Of a DNA stretch of 64,000 bases, positions 41,127 through 51,004 are shown in pieces. The number at the start of each line of letters is the position of its first letter. Position 1 is the first letter of the stretch. The translations under genes were made by a program, and so were the position numbers. Under the pieces are notes generated by a model. That model did no database searches, was not told the origin of the DNA, and saw only the letters and a program-made list of their open reading frames with translations. The DNA comes from Craspedostauros australis. Its lineage: Eukaryota; Bacillariophyta; Bacillariophyceae; Mastogloiales; Achnanthaceae. The stretch lies in assembly GCA_026770025.1 (NCBI GenBank), contig JAMXDE010000025.1, forward strand, positions 744,001 to 808,000, read 5' to 3'.

Positions 41127-44093
41127 TTACCATCCCATGATTTGGAATCGCAAGTACCGGAAAGTCTGGACGATTGATCCCTTGGTGAAGACATCGGCCA
41201 GTTGCTCGCCTGTTGGGATGTGTTGTACACAGATGAACCCAGCCTTGACCCAATACCAGAAGAAGTGCCACTTGGTGAGAAAATGTTTAGTTCGAGCAGT
41301 GGGTTGGTGATTGGTGGCGAGTGAGATGCATGCTTCATTGTCTTCGAACACGGTGCACTGGAGGTTTGTGTGTAAAGGCATGTCTGTGCCAGCGTTGTCG
41401 ATGACCTGGCGGATGAGTTGTTGAATCGGGATGAGAGTACGCATTGCGAGGGAAAGCGCAGCATACTCAGCCTCCATTGTTGAGAGCGCGATCTCCGTTT
41501 GAAGCTTGGACTTCCAGATGAGCGGACATCCTCCGAGCTTGATGAGGTATCCGGTACGCGACTTGACCGCCGTGCGGTCCTGGTCGGGCTCTTGTCTGTA
41601 TTGTCCTGCGAAGTCGGAGTCAACGAAGCACGTGAGGTCCAATTTTCCAGTGGGGCGTATGATGGTGCCCTTGTCCTGCGTAGTCTTCAAGTATCGCATA
41701 ATTCGCTTAATCGCTTTTGCGTGCGAGCGACGAGGGTCGCTTCCGAAGCGAGCGACTTGGGAGACAGCAAACGCGAGGTCTGGACGAGTGTTAGTAGTCA
41801 AGTAGAGTAGCATGCCCACCACAGAGCGGTAGTTCCAATTTTCATCCATGGGTGGTTCATGCGCGTTCCTGCCGAGTGCGGTTTGGGCCGCGGGTGTGTC
41901 AGCTCTGCCGCAATCCGTCATGCCTGTCGCTGCGAGCACCTTTTGAATGAGCCCTGGCTGCTGCAAGTGGATGTAGTCGGCTTGTGGGTCACGGTTGACT
42001 TCGATACCGAGGAACTCGTTGAAGCTTCCTTCCTGGGTGAGTTCAAATCCTCGATTTCGCATGGAGCGGATGAAATCGTCTGCGAATTTCTTGGTCTTGG
42101 ATGCGATGCCGGCGTCATCGACGTAGAGGACTATCATGATGCCTTCGCGGATGAAGAGGCACTGCTCCTGATCGCAGGCCGTGAATCCTTCGGCAAGGAG
42201 AGCTCGAATGAGGTGTTCGTACCACAGGCGAGGGGCGATGGTGAGGCCGTATAGACTCTTTCTGAGGACAAGGCAGGTGTTCGATCCCTTGCTTGACTTG
42301 AATCCTCGTGGTAGGTGAAGAAACACCGGCTTGTGGATCTCTGCTTGGACGAAGGCGTTGGTGAAGTCGATGGATGTCGTGACCCATCCGAGGACGATGG
42401 ATGTGATTAGAAAGATGCGTACGGAGGACCATGCCACGACTGGCGCATAAGTCGAAGCGTCTTCGAGGATGAGATCGCCGCGGCAGCACCATCGACCCTT
42501 GTACTTTTTGATTGTACCGTCGGGGAGGCGCTTGCGGCGAAAGACCCACGTTCCTGGGTAGATCTTCTCTCCGTAAGGCACGGTGTTCTTGTCGACTTCC
42601 TCCCATGTACCCTTTTCTGTGAGATCTTGGATCTCTTTGTTTGCTGCCTGCATCCATGCGTCTCTGTTGTCATCGCAGACAGCTTCATCGAAGGAGAGTG
42701 TGTCTGGGTCGGAGGTCGAAGCCTTGTACGCTGCCGTTCGCTCGGAGATGTCGAGGTCGGCGCCTGTAGCAAAGTAGCTCATGAGCTGCCAGTCAACATA
42801 AGCTGGGAAATTGGTAGCATCTGGCTGTGGCTCAATGATGTTCACTGAGTATGCGTGTTGTTCAATGTTGGCCCAATCCTTCTGTGGGATGCAGTTGTTG
42901 GTATCAAGGATGTAGCTGGGGTCGACTGTTAGGGTGCTTTGGAGGATGGCTTGATAGTTAGTCTCGCGCGTGTTGGGTACGTGATGGACCAGCTCGGTGC
43001 CTCCTTCTTGCACTCCGAGGTTGAATTGTTGAACTTCGAACTTGCTGGGTTGCTGCCATGGTCCTGGGTGAATGGTGCTGGTGTGCTGTCGCAGGGACTC
43101 GAACGCCAAGTGGTAGTTGTGGCTCTGTCCGATTGCATTCCAGATGGAGAGGAACTTTGCCTTGAACATTGTTGCTCCGAGTCCGCATTCTGGAGGGGTG
43201 TGTCCTTCGTTCATTAGCGTTTCGAGGTCGTCGGATTCGGATGGATCACGAAGAGAGCTTGCTGCGAAGTCGAGCGCATCGAAGTGTGGGGTCATGATTC
43301 CTGTGAGCATGTATTTGCTCATGATCCCGAGGAACTTGCGTACAGCATAGGCTGTCACTTTGTTCTGTTGTTCCTCGAAGAGGAATTCGCACTCGCGATC
43401 CTCCATGATGTGGAGCTCCATGTCCAGGAAGAAGTCTTCGTATAGATCTGTTACGTTGAATGGGGCGTCCTCCGTCATGTCTGTTGGTTCTGGTTGCCAC
43501 CAATCGACCATGTTTGCTTGAAACTCCTCAGGTTCCATTCTTGGCAAGTCGTTGACTGAAGCTCGTGGATTGAGAGTTCGGTAGCGTTGGCGGAGTTGGC
43601 GCAGCAAGTATAGTGAGTTGACCTTAAAATCGTGGAGGTAGATAGAGAGAGGGTCACTGCCGTTTCGTTGCAGAAACTCAATTGTGTTGAGACAATCGAT
43701 GACAGCTCGTGAGAATACGTGAATTGGATACGAATCTGGATGTATGTCAGATGTGGCGTCGTCTGATTCAATTTCTTCTTCAGCAGCCGTCGCAACACAA
43801 AGGAGGTACTCATCACCATCGTTGTCTTCAAGCCATGCCGCCTTGCCTCCAAGGCGTCCATAGGTGAATCGCTGTGGTTCTTTGCGAACCCTAGTGCTCC
43901 GTTCTCGTTTGGGCGTAATCGTGGATGTTGGTGGAATTGGAGATGAGGTCGTGGTCTCTGGTACATTTGATGTTGGCATAGAGGACACGGGTTGAAGTGA
44001 TGGTTGAGCTGACTGATCTTTCTTCAGCGGATCAGGGAGCTGGTCAGAAGGTTCCCATTGCAGTTCTTGTGAAGCGGGGCGCTCTTGGAGTTC
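41127..44093 (-). CDS. Element D reverse transcriptase-RNase H part of pol
   Basis: The frame enters from the solo LTR side at 44093 and ends at the stop 41127-41129. After a hinge come the RT blocks: MQAANKEIQDLTEKGTWEEV (about 42600-42660), TSIDFTNAFVQAEI, KSLYGLTIAPRLWYEHL and LYVDDAGIAS (YVDD near 42115-42126). RNase H follows with CFVDSDFAGQY, LSTMEAEYAALSLAMR and a tail with IPTGEQLADVFTKG. No stop occurs in this part. Removing the solo LTR with one copy of its GAGTTC duplication joins this part in frame to the segment ending at 44939. Confidence 0.92.
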   Translation of the reverse strand, partial: ELQERPASQELQWEPSDQLPDPLKKDQSAQPSLQPVSSMPTSNVPETTTSSPIPPTSTITPKRERSTRVRKEPQRFTYGRLGGKAAWLEDNDGDEYLLCVATAAEEEIESDDATSDIHPDSYPIHVFSRAVIDCLNTIEFLQRNGSDPLSIYLHDFKVNSLYLLRQLRQRYRTLNPRASVNDLPRMEPEEFQANMVDWWQPEPTDMTEDAPFNVTDLYEDFFLDMELHIMEDRECEFLFEEQQNKVTAYAVRKFLGIMSKYMLTGIMTPHFDALDFAASSLRDPSESDDLETLMNEGHTPPECGLGATMFKAKFLSIWNAIGQSHNYHLAFESLRQHTSTIHPGPWQQPSKFEVQQFNLGVQEGGTELVHHVPNTRETNYQAILQSTLTVDPSYILDTNNCIPQKDWANIEQHAYSVNIIEPQPDATNFPAYVDWQLMSYFATGADLDISERTAAYKASTSDPDTLSFDEAVCDDNRDAWMQAANKEIQDLTEKGTWEEVDKNTVPYGEKIYPGTWVFRRKRLPDGTIKKYKGRWCCRGDLILEDASTYAPVVAWSSVRIFLITSIVLGWVTTSIDFTNAFVQAEIHKPVFLHLPRGFKSSKGSNTCLVLRKSLYGLTIAPRLWYEHLIRALLAEGFTACDQEQCLFIREGIMIVLYVDDAGIASKTKKFADDFIRSMRNRGFELTQEGSFNEFLGIEVNRDPQADYIHLQQPGLIQKVLAATGMTDCGRADTPAAQTALGRNAHEPPMDENWNYRSVVGMLLYLTTNTRPDLAFAVSQVARFGSDPRRSHAKAIKRIMRYLKTTQDKGTIIRPTGKLDLTCFVDSDFAGQYRQEPDQDRTAVKSRTGYLIKLGGCPLIWKSKLQTEIALSTMEAEYAALSLAMRTLIPIQQLIRQVIDNAGTDMPLHTNLQCTVFEDNEACISLATNHQPTARTKHFLTKWHFFWYWVKAGFICVQHIPTGEQLADVFTKGSIVQTFRYLRFQIMGW

Positions 44094-44938
44094 TGTCAGG
44101 AATCGGGTGTTCTGAAACACCATATTGCCGCACCTCCCAAGAGTAAGGAGCCGAACGTCGGGATATTCTACATTACCGCAACTCCCACGCTTGATCATTG
44201 TGACACAGAAAAATGTGAGCTGCACGTAACTCGCGGTGGAGAACGCCACGTGCCGAATGCGAACCATGCCTGACGTTCATGACTCCAATGCAGGAATACC
44301 AATCACACGTGTATGTCGCAGGGGGCGGGGATGTTGGAATCGTGACCAACATCACGATACGAGCGACTACGGCCCCCACGTCGCAACCAATGAGAAAAGA
44401 GTACTGGAGGAAGGCCGACATCACGAAGTGTGAGACGGCCTGTGAACGAACCTGGTATGAGGAACATCCAGGAAGCCGGTGAAGTGATCGGCGAAGAAAC
44501 AATCAGAAACAATCAGAAACGATCGGAGTCGACCAGAGTTGATCGGAGATGATCGGAGATGATCGGAGATGTCTGATCAAGGAGCTGAGCGAGCTCCCAA
44601 CCAAGGCGTTCCCGCAACGGATGAGAGATCGTGATCTGATCGAATGAGCCGATCTGTGTCATGCCTACAACTCGGTGATGTCTAAGGCATCAAAACTATC
44701 AGCGGTGGACAACGTGCTAATGTGCACGAATATGGGGTACTCGGTGGTGCATGCATGTCCATGATGAATTTGCGATGAATGCAAGATGGATGCCTGCTAG
44801 ACCAACATAGGGACCCATGGCAATCTCAGGAGGAGATTGGACTTTGCAATCGAGAGCAATGAAGAGCTCACAGTTCAGAGAAGTAGATTCTAACAAACGA
44901 TTAGTTCTCTACTATCATACCACCCCGGATTTCCAACA
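44094..44938 (+). mobile_element. Solo LTR C1 (B/C family) inserted in element D pol
   Basis: 845 bp from TGTCAGGAATCGGGTG to CCCCGGATTTCCAACA, opposite in orientation to element D. GAGTTC occurs on both sides (44088-44093, 44939-44944), an exact 6-bp target-site duplication. There is no internal element sequence, so a full element inserted and was reduced by LTR-LTR recombination, or the LTR was otherwise left alone. Confidence 0.93.
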
Positions 44939-45400
44939 GAGTTCCTCGTCTTCACTTGCCGTAGGGGGATAGTTGAAATCTCCCTCTGTCAAAGACAGTG
45001 GTTGATTCACTCCCTCTGAAGTTGACATTGGAGGGGCGAGGTCATCATTGATGAAACCTGCGTCCGTTTGCATCATTGGTTTCTGCTTTGGAGCAGGTAG
45101 CGATGGTACCTCTGCGCCTCGATCGTCAGCGGATGAAGAAGGGATGTTAGGCGAAGTTGGAATGTTTGGTTCGATCGCATCGTTTCGCTTCAATCGACTG
45201 TGGTCTATGAGGTCGGAGTTGAGGGTTTCTTCCTGTTCCATAGCCTCTACATCGTCGTCATCAAATGGATACTGAAAGGTTGTATCACCAAACATGCGTG
45301 TCCACTCTTCTGATTGGTAGTTCGGCAGGTGTTTGGGATCAGTTGCTATCCCTTCATGACCTAGGGGATTACTTCGATCCAATATAAATTTCATTGTCAC
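44939..45400 (-). CDS. Element D pol hinge segment between integrase and RT
   Basis: The frame 45400-44939 reads EEWTRMFGDTTFQYPFDDDD, a stretch usual just after the integrase in copia elements, then an acidic and Pro/Ser-rich hinge ending ASEDEEL at the solo LTR. It continues as QERPASQELQW on the other side. The first 30 codons (VTMKFILDRSNPLG...) are not typical and border the anomalous stretch 45310-45960. Confidence 0.7.
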
Positions 45401-45754
45401 TCCATTCCGTTTTTGACCGCAACTTTTACATGTACCCCTCCACTTTTCTTGTACTAACGGAATCCTTGGGAGTTTGCTCTTCTTCTGATCTTCCTGAATC
45501 AGGGGTCTTCTTACTGCGGTTGGGTCGCCATCGGCCTCCGAAGTACTCGTGAATCATTTTTTGACGACAGGACTGACTGGAAAACTCATCAGCGAGGCCA
45601 TCATCGCTGATTTTCATGACACATCAATGGTTTTTTGGTACTCACATCTCCCAACTCAATCGCCGTTTTTCGCATGCATCACTTGACATGCGTGTCCATA
45701 CAGCTCCATGAATGCCTGCCAGCACATTGCTTCTCTGATGATCTCCGTGGCTCA

Positions 45755-48700
45755 TCACTCGTGGATCATTCTCCGTTGCACGCAATCTCTTTGATTGTTT
45801 CTTCTCATCATGAGCTGACCATTACAGTCTAAATCCAGTTTAGAGACAAGTACAGAATTAGATTTTGTGCGTAGGACATGGTAGGGAAAAGCTGTAGAAA
45901 TGTAACACAGAGGCTTTATAATGGCTCTGACAGATCCTTTAGGGCTGGTCCATGAAGGGATAGTAGCGAACCAATCGTCGAACACCACATGGAATTGAGG
46001 TGTGATGGATCCTGTTCGTGGTGAGAGTACCAAAGGCACTGTTGAAGCGTGCTTTGTAGAGAGACCCACGTTGACGTATCGCTCTCCTCTTGGTTCCCAT
46101 CGGGGTATCTTGCGTCCATCTGCGAGTGCTTTGTTGAGCACATACACAGGGCTGCCCCACACGTGTAGATTGTGGAGCTGTTTGAGTGGAAGTTGGACAC
46201 GAGAAAGAACATCGTATGGGGTTAGTCCTGTTGCTGGATTGGGCACACGGTTGTAGATGTAAGCTGCGTGTACCACTGCCATAGGCCATAGCTGTGCATC
46301 AAACATGTCAGGCCAATGAATACTTTGGTGCATCATCATTGTTCGGGCCATTGACACGATGGTGCGGATGCTTCGCTCTGCTATGCCATTGTGATGGTGG
46401 GCTCCGACTCCGGCGAATCGATGGACTTGATGGAAGGCTTCGAGGTGTCGAGTGTACTCGGGTGAAGTAAAGGTGGTTGCGTTGTCTGATAGGTAAGAGC
46501 GTACGGGCACGCCGACGTCGCGACACATTAGCTCAAATCGTTCCTTGGCTTCTAGAGTAGCGTGTGTAGTCAGCGCTGCTACTGGTTCCACGTGAATGTA
46601 GCTTGATGCGTGGTCAATGAAGATAGCTCCACCCTTATACATATCAATTGGGTCTCTTTTTCCTCTTCCTGTAAAGAGGCGGCCTGGTGTTCGTCCGACG
46701 AAGTGGTCCACTGACACTTGTTGGCCTGGGAACAGGTGGTCGGTCCGCAACACACCTTGTTTGTCACGCACGACATGTTGAGTTATACCTGGCGAAGGGC
46801 GCCGGTGCAACTTTCCAAACTGACATGCGGCACAAAGAGGGAGGTCGGTGACTTTGGCGGCTGCGGTGTGCATTTTTCGGGATGCTTCAGACCCTGTGAA
46901 AACACCTGAACGTAGAAGGAATTTCACTCTGTTGAAGGATAAGTGCCCGAGGCGGTAGTGCCAGCGGAGAAGCTCCTTTTGCGGTTGAGTGAGGTTGACG
47001 TTGTGGTCTGACACGGTTGACACAATTGACGAGAGCGCTGTGGGTAGGTCGTGGATGTTGTCCGAGTTGTAGCCAACTGAAGTTGGTAGTTTCGTTGACT
47101 TCTTGTAGTTGGCGACAACAGCGCTGCGACCCTCGTGCCCGTCCAATCCGCTCAATTTGCATGAAGAATTGTCAAAGACGATTGTTTCTCCAGGGTATTC
47201 TTCGAGGAGACTCAAAGTGCTGATGAGCTTCACTTTGGACAAAGGTACATAGAAGGCGGGCAATCGTAATTTGCGTGGGCTTCCACGCACATCGAGCACA
47301 TGCCACTCTACCGTCCCCAACCCATTCACTTGGATTTTCTTGAGGAATCCACTCAGAAAGGTTGGTTTTGGTGGAAGACTTGGAGTAGTGCAGAAGTCAT
47401 CGAGGTCATTCGTGACAGAGATAGAAGCTCCACTGTCCCACACCAATTCGAATGGGGCGTTGGGAGAGAGACAGTTTTCTGCCTTCTGTGGAGATGCAAA
47501 AGCGTGACGATTGGTGAAGAAGGAGGCAAGGCCTTGTAGAGAGAGAAGTGCAGGAGCGTCAGTATCACAGGGTTGAGTCTGGCTTTTGCCGCAAGCCAAG
47601 TCAATGCCAAGTTTGGGGTAAATGTTCCAGAGATTTCGTGAGAGGGTTGATGTGCGACTTCGTGTACATGTGATTGGATTTTGCGAATTGTTTTGTTTCG
47701 CGCCATATTTGGAGTACTCCAACGGTGTTTTGGGCTTATTCCAATGGTGACGTTTTTGGTTGCGCTTGCGAGTTTTGGTCCGAGCAGGGCGATGTTTTGA
47801 TTGCGCGTTCCGTGGCGGACTAGTATTGAGGGATCGCATTGGCACAGGATCAGTTGTCTGACTGTTCTCTGTCATCACATCGTAGAGAGTGCGCTTCACA
47901 GGTTCATTGAAGTAGATGGAACGGCGGATGTTGCTCTTGGACTTGGTTCGAGTCATTGTTTGAGTGGTGTCGACAGCTCTGTTGGGGCTGTGTCTTCGTG
48001 GCACGTTTGAGTGAAGGAGGAGCAACGTGATGGCAATTATCATCCAGGCGTTAGTAGCCGTGACGTACCACCCGTGCTCGACTCCGAGAGTGTAGACTTG
48101 GAGGCTCACGAAAGAAAGGATTGATCCGATCACACAGCTGAGGTAGTTGAAGGAGGTGAAGAGGTTCCACACAAACGACCACCATTCCTTTTCGTCTTGG
48201 CTAGCGGTGGCTGTGAAGCAGGTCCAAGCGGCCATGTCGACGACGAGGTGGTCAGGCTTGGCGTTGTTATTGCCTTTACCTTTCGGTTTGAAGTTGTCTT
48301 GATGGCTCTCGGTGTTATGCGAAAGACGCCAACGACGACACTTTGCGCACCACATGAACGTCTTGTCGTAGACAAGCTTGCGCTGTGGTTCACCCGCTTT
48401 GGGTGGCGTGGATGCCCAACCTTGGTTCGGTTTTCGATTGCCGTTTTTGTTGTTGGGCTTCCTTGGTTGATTCTTCTTCTTCGCGTTGTTCCTTCCGAAA
48501 CCCTTGTGTTGCTCAAGGATGTTTGCCTTTGGATGCTTGGCTACGTTGTTGAAGTACGATTGCCTGGGGATGTTGCGGTCCTTGACGCGTCTAATGGCGT
48601 GCCAACGATCTCCACGTACTTCGTTGTCGTACGAAGCCTGCGCTTTGTTGCAGATTGCCATCCAGGTGAGGTCCTTGCCTGCGAGCTTTGGAAGAGCTTC

Positions 48701-49417
48701 TTGGTACGTGAATATGGGGAGACGCTTGAGGATTGTCTCAAGATCATCCTTCATCACATAAAGGGGACGTCGGTATTGTTCACCGGAGAGGAACTTGCCG
48801 CCTGCCTGAAGGAAGGCATCAAGGATGTTGCGGAGCAGATGGAGGTCGAAGCGACCAGCGTCATCGAGGCTCTTGCAGAGGGCGCGAAGCTTAACAGCCA
48901 TTTCACCGACGTTCTCACCAGCGAACTGAGAGCAGTCGACTTGACGGATGTCCTTGGCAATCTTGTCTTGCTCGTCCAACGAGTTGGCGGTGATGCTATT
49001 CATGAATTCGATGAAGAGGGTTAGGAAGTGGTTGTGATACTTTCTTTCGATTCGGTTCATGAGCTGATCTTCGAGAACTGGGTCAAGGCTGTCGCGGAAG
49101 AACGCGGCGGCTGCCCAGTTGTTTTGGACGTCGTAGTTGTCCCACTTCTTGTGGTACGCTTCGAAATGCCTCGTTGAGTCTTCAAGGGTGAAGGAGGCAG
49201 GTGAGTCGAGGACACATGTCATTGTTGGGGTTGCAGCGTCATCGACAATGTATGCCATGGTTAAGAGTCCCGTCTTGCTCATGTGGTTGTGTACCAGCCG
49301 AATGAATTGCTGGATGTTGCCACCTTTCTTGAACTTGTCGGTCAAACCGGTTTCGCGCTTGGCTTGGTTCGCAGAGTCGGCTCCGTTGTGGAGGATTCTC
49401 TGCTGCTGGGCGTTGGT
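45755..49417 (-). CDS. Element D gag (main part)-protease-integrase
   Basis: In frame with the upstream gag segment, separated only by TGA 49418-49420. The gag core is followed by a basic linker and an unusual C-x2-C/H-x4-H finger (CAKCRRWRLSHNTESH, about 48303-48355) instead of CCHC. Then come two hydrophobic stretches, LSCVIGSILSFVSLQVY (about 48095-48150) and AWMIIAITLLLLHS (about 48010-48050), predicted membrane segments rarely expected here. The protease has FELVWDSGASIS (about 47420-47455). Integrase has WHYRLGHLSF with LCAACQFGKLH, then VSVDHFVG, YLSDNATTF and NGIAERSIRT for the D, D, E residues (about 46700-46370). Sense is lost after HVVFDDWFATIPS (about 45960), and a stop follows at 45755-45757. 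Confidence 0.88.
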   Translation of the reverse strand, partial: TNAQQQRILHNGADSANQAKRETGLTDKFKKGGNIQQFIRLVHNHMSKTGLLTMAYIVDDAATPTMTCVLDSPASFTLEDSTRHFEAYHKKWDNYDVQNNWAAAAFFRDSLDPVLEDQLMNRIERKYHNHFLTLFIEFMNSITANSLDEQDKIAKDIRQVDCSQFAGENVGEMAVKLRALCKSLDDAGRFDLHLLRNILDAFLQAGGKFLSGEQYRRPLYVMKDDLETILKRLPIFTYQEALPKLAGKDLTWMAICNKAQASYDNEVRGDRWHAIRRVKDRNIPRQSYFNNVAKHPKANILEQHKGFGRNNAKKKNQPRKPNNKNGNRKPNQGWASTPPKAGEPQRKLVYDKTFMWCAKCRRWRLSHNTESHQDNFKPKGKGNNNAKPDHLVVDMAAWTCFTATASQDEKEWWSFVWNLFTSFNYLSCVIGSILSFVSLQVYTLGVEHGWYVTATNAWMIIAITLLLLHSNVPRRHSPNRAVDTTQTMTRTKSKSNIRRSIYFNEPVKRTLYDVMTENSQTTDPVPMRSLNTSPPRNAQSKHRPARTKTRKRNQKRHHWNKPKTPLEYSKYGAKQNNSQNPITCTRSRTSTLSRNLWNIYPKLGIDLACGKSQTQPCDTDAPALLSLQGLASFFTNRHAFASPQKAENCLSPNAPFELVWDSGASISVTNDLDDFCTTPSLPPKPTFLSGFLKKIQVNGLGTVEWHVLDVRGSPRKLRLPAFYVPLSKVKLISTLSLLEEYPGETIVFDNSSCKLSGLDGHEGRSAVVANYKKSTKLPTSVGYNSDNIHDLPTALSSIVSTVSDHNVNLTQPQKELLRWHYRLGHLSFNRVKFLLRSGVFTGSEASRKMHTAAAKVTDLPLCAACQFGKLHRRPSPGITQHVVRDKQGVLRTDHLFPGQQVSVDHFVGRTPGRLFTGRGKRDPIDMYKGGAIFIDHASSYIHVEPVAALTTHATLEAKERFELMCRDVGVPVRSYLSDNATTFTSPEYTRHLEAFHQVHRFAGVGAHHHNGIAERSIRTIVSMARTMMMHQSIHWPDMFDAQLWPMAVVHAAYIYNRVPNPATGLTPYDVLSRVQLPLKQLHNLHVWGSPVYVLNKALADGRKIPRWEPRGERYVNVGLSTKHASTVPLVLSPRTGSITPQFHVVFDDWFATIPSWTSPKGSVRAIIKPLCYISTAFPYHVLRTKSNSVLVSKLDLDCNGQLMMRRNNQRDCVQRRMIHE

Positions 49418-49774
49418 TCATCTAGTTTGGGACCCTTCTTTGAGGCCAGTCCACCCCACGTTTGGTTCGCCTGCTGTCCAGGGTACCCAGTTGCGGCCTT
49501 GCTGGTTCATTCCACCCATGATGGGAACGATTGGCTTGGTGGTGAGGTCTTCGTCGTCGTCATCGCTGTCGTCCTCCGGACGCTTTCTTCCTTTTGGCTT
49601 GGGGTCCGTGATGGCGTCAGCTGCGGCTTGGGAGACGGCTGCTGCCATGTTCGCTGCTTCAGCGTTGGCTTCGGCTGTCAACGTTGCCTCTTGGAGGCGA
49701 AGGTTTTCAGTCCGAAAGGTCTCGAGCTGTGCTTGCAGCTCTCCCATCGTTGGGATGGGGTCCTCTTCCGCCAT
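49418..49774 (-). CDS. Element D gag N-terminal part, ending at in-frame TGA
   Basis: The start ATG at 49772-49774 has good context (ATCATGGCGG). It reads MAEEDPIPTMGELQAQLETF, a likely coiled coil to about residue 50, then an acidic patch (DDSDDDDED). It ends GLKEGSQTR then TGA, after which the same frame continues (TNAQQQRILHNGADSANQAK) into the gag core. The stop may be a CGA-to-TGA mutation or a readthrough site. Confidence 0.75.
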   Translation of the reverse strand: MAEEDPIPTMGELQAQLETFRTENLRLQEATLTAEANAEAANMAAAVSQAAADAITDPKPKGRKRPEDDSDDDDEDLTTKPIVPIMGGMNQQGRNWVPWTAGEPNVGWTGLKEGSQTR

Positions 49775-50252
49775 GATGGGCGGTTTCGGGTCCTTGAGGG
49801 GTCCTCTGACTTCGAAGGGATCGATCTGTTCTGCGTTCTACTGCTCTAGCTTCGACTTCACTTCGTTTTGAAGTTGTGCACTGAAGAACGATGCTGGCTT
49901 TAGAGAAGGCAGGTGCCTGGTCTGCAGGCGCGGTTGAGCTTGCTTGAGCAGAGGCTACTGCGGTCCGATGTTATGATCGGGTATCGTCAGTTTGGACTTT
50001 ATAGTCCTCTCGAGATGCTCGGTTTTCGAGCTGTGGATCTTAGTGCCCACCTTGGACCTGAGGGTCCGCTTGGTATTGCTCGGTTTGCGAGCTGTGGAGC
50101 TTGGTGTCCACTCTGGACCTGAGGGTCCTTGCAGGTTGCTCGGTTTGCGAGCGTAGCCTTGGGGCTTGGTCTCAATGAGACCTTGCGAGCGGTTGGCAGA
50201 GGAAGATGCTCAGAAGAGTTGGTGAACGTTGGTGTAACCACTCGCAGCTACC
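49775..50252 (-). other. Element D leader
   Basis: 478 nt between the 5' LTR and the gag start. Apart from the primer-binding site it holds a tandem, hairpin-forming repeat (listed separately) that could serve packaging or translation; that role is inference. Confidence 0.6.
50017..50153. repeat. 60-bp tandem repeat in element D leader
   Basis: Units of 61 bp (50017-50077) and 60 bp (50078-50137), then a 16-bp partial unit. Each begins GCTCGGTTTGCGAGC, able to form a 5-bp stem, and contains GGACCTGAGGGTCC, a second stem of 5-6 bp. Confidence 0.85.
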
Positions 50253-50253
50253 A
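50236..50253 (-). other. Primer-binding site of element D
   Basis: In element sense TGGTAGCTGCGAGTGGTT, starting at the last LTR base. It complements a tRNA 3' end CGCAGCUACCA, which implies an acceptor stem starting AGCUGCG with an A1-U72 pair, a mark of eukaryotic initiator tRNA-Met. Confidence 0.7.
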
Positions 50254-51004
50254 GTTGGATTTTCGTGTGCTGTTGTGACACGATCCGGAAGGGATGGCCT
50301 AGCTGACTACCAGATTCAAGGAATCTGATGATGAAGTCAACGTGAGGCGACCGTCTGGAGATTAGTAGTATGTGGCAATGAAGTAGATTAGTGTTGTAGT
50401 GCTGATCTTGAGTTGTGCTATTTGTTATTTGAATAGTCTGCATTGTGAGTTGATCAGATTGAGATGCAGGATGAAGAGACGATGGTCAGTCTGAATGGTG
50501 CGGCTCTGCACTGACCTTCAGAGGTTCAGTGCTGAGGGCGGACGGGTCCTCTCTTCCTCTCTTTCTCCAGTATCTCATCGTAGTAGTTCTACGTTCGAGT
50601 ACTAAGCCTTGACACCTTGATTGAGGTTGAAATCGAGAACACAGGTTGTCAGGCCGAGGGAATTGATGTAAGATTCCCTGCATGTGTTGAAGCAGGGAGG
50701 ATCTCTTGGCTGTTGTCATGCAAGGTTGTCAGGTTGTTTAGCTGACAACGGAATTCAGGTTGGCTGCATTACAATAGTTCAGGAGAGCACATAGTTCCCA
50801 AGGTGTCTTGATCCCATTGACTTCGGATAGTGTTTGAGTCAGTGGTGATTCATGAATGAGTGTGGGAGAAGGAGGGAAAAGAGTGATTGTTCCGTATTTG
50901 TTGGTGGGAGGTTTCGCGCCAAAATTTCGCGCCAAAATAATTTTAAGGTGCGACAAGGAACACACTGAGTGAAAAGTAGTCCGTTCTTTAGATGAACTTC
51001 AACT
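50253..51004 (-). repeat. 5' LTR of element D
   Basis: 752 bp; in element sense it begins AGTTGAAGTTCATC and ends CACGAAAATCCAACT. It is flanked outside by GTTGA. Confidence 0.93.

Larger units (their letters stand above)
40296..51004 (-). mobile_element. Complete Ty1/copia element D, with a nested solo LTR
   Basis: 10.7 kb on the minus strand. Two 752-bp LTRs (40296-41047, 50253-51004) show no differences by eye. The flanks are GTTGA on both sides (40291-40295, 51005-51009), a 5-bp target-site duplication. In element sense the LTRs run AGTTGAAG...ATCCAACT, so the ends are AG/CT rather than TG/CA. A primer-binding site matching a tRNA 3' end follows the 5' LTR, and a purine tract precedes the 3' LTR. 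Gag-pol is complete in content but broken by one in-frame TGA, a stop-containing stretch between integrase and RT, and a solo LTR in pol. Confidence 0.92.

Noticed and set aside
44094-44267. N-terminal extension of the element D RT frame
   Set aside because: It is read-through into the complement of solo LTR C1.
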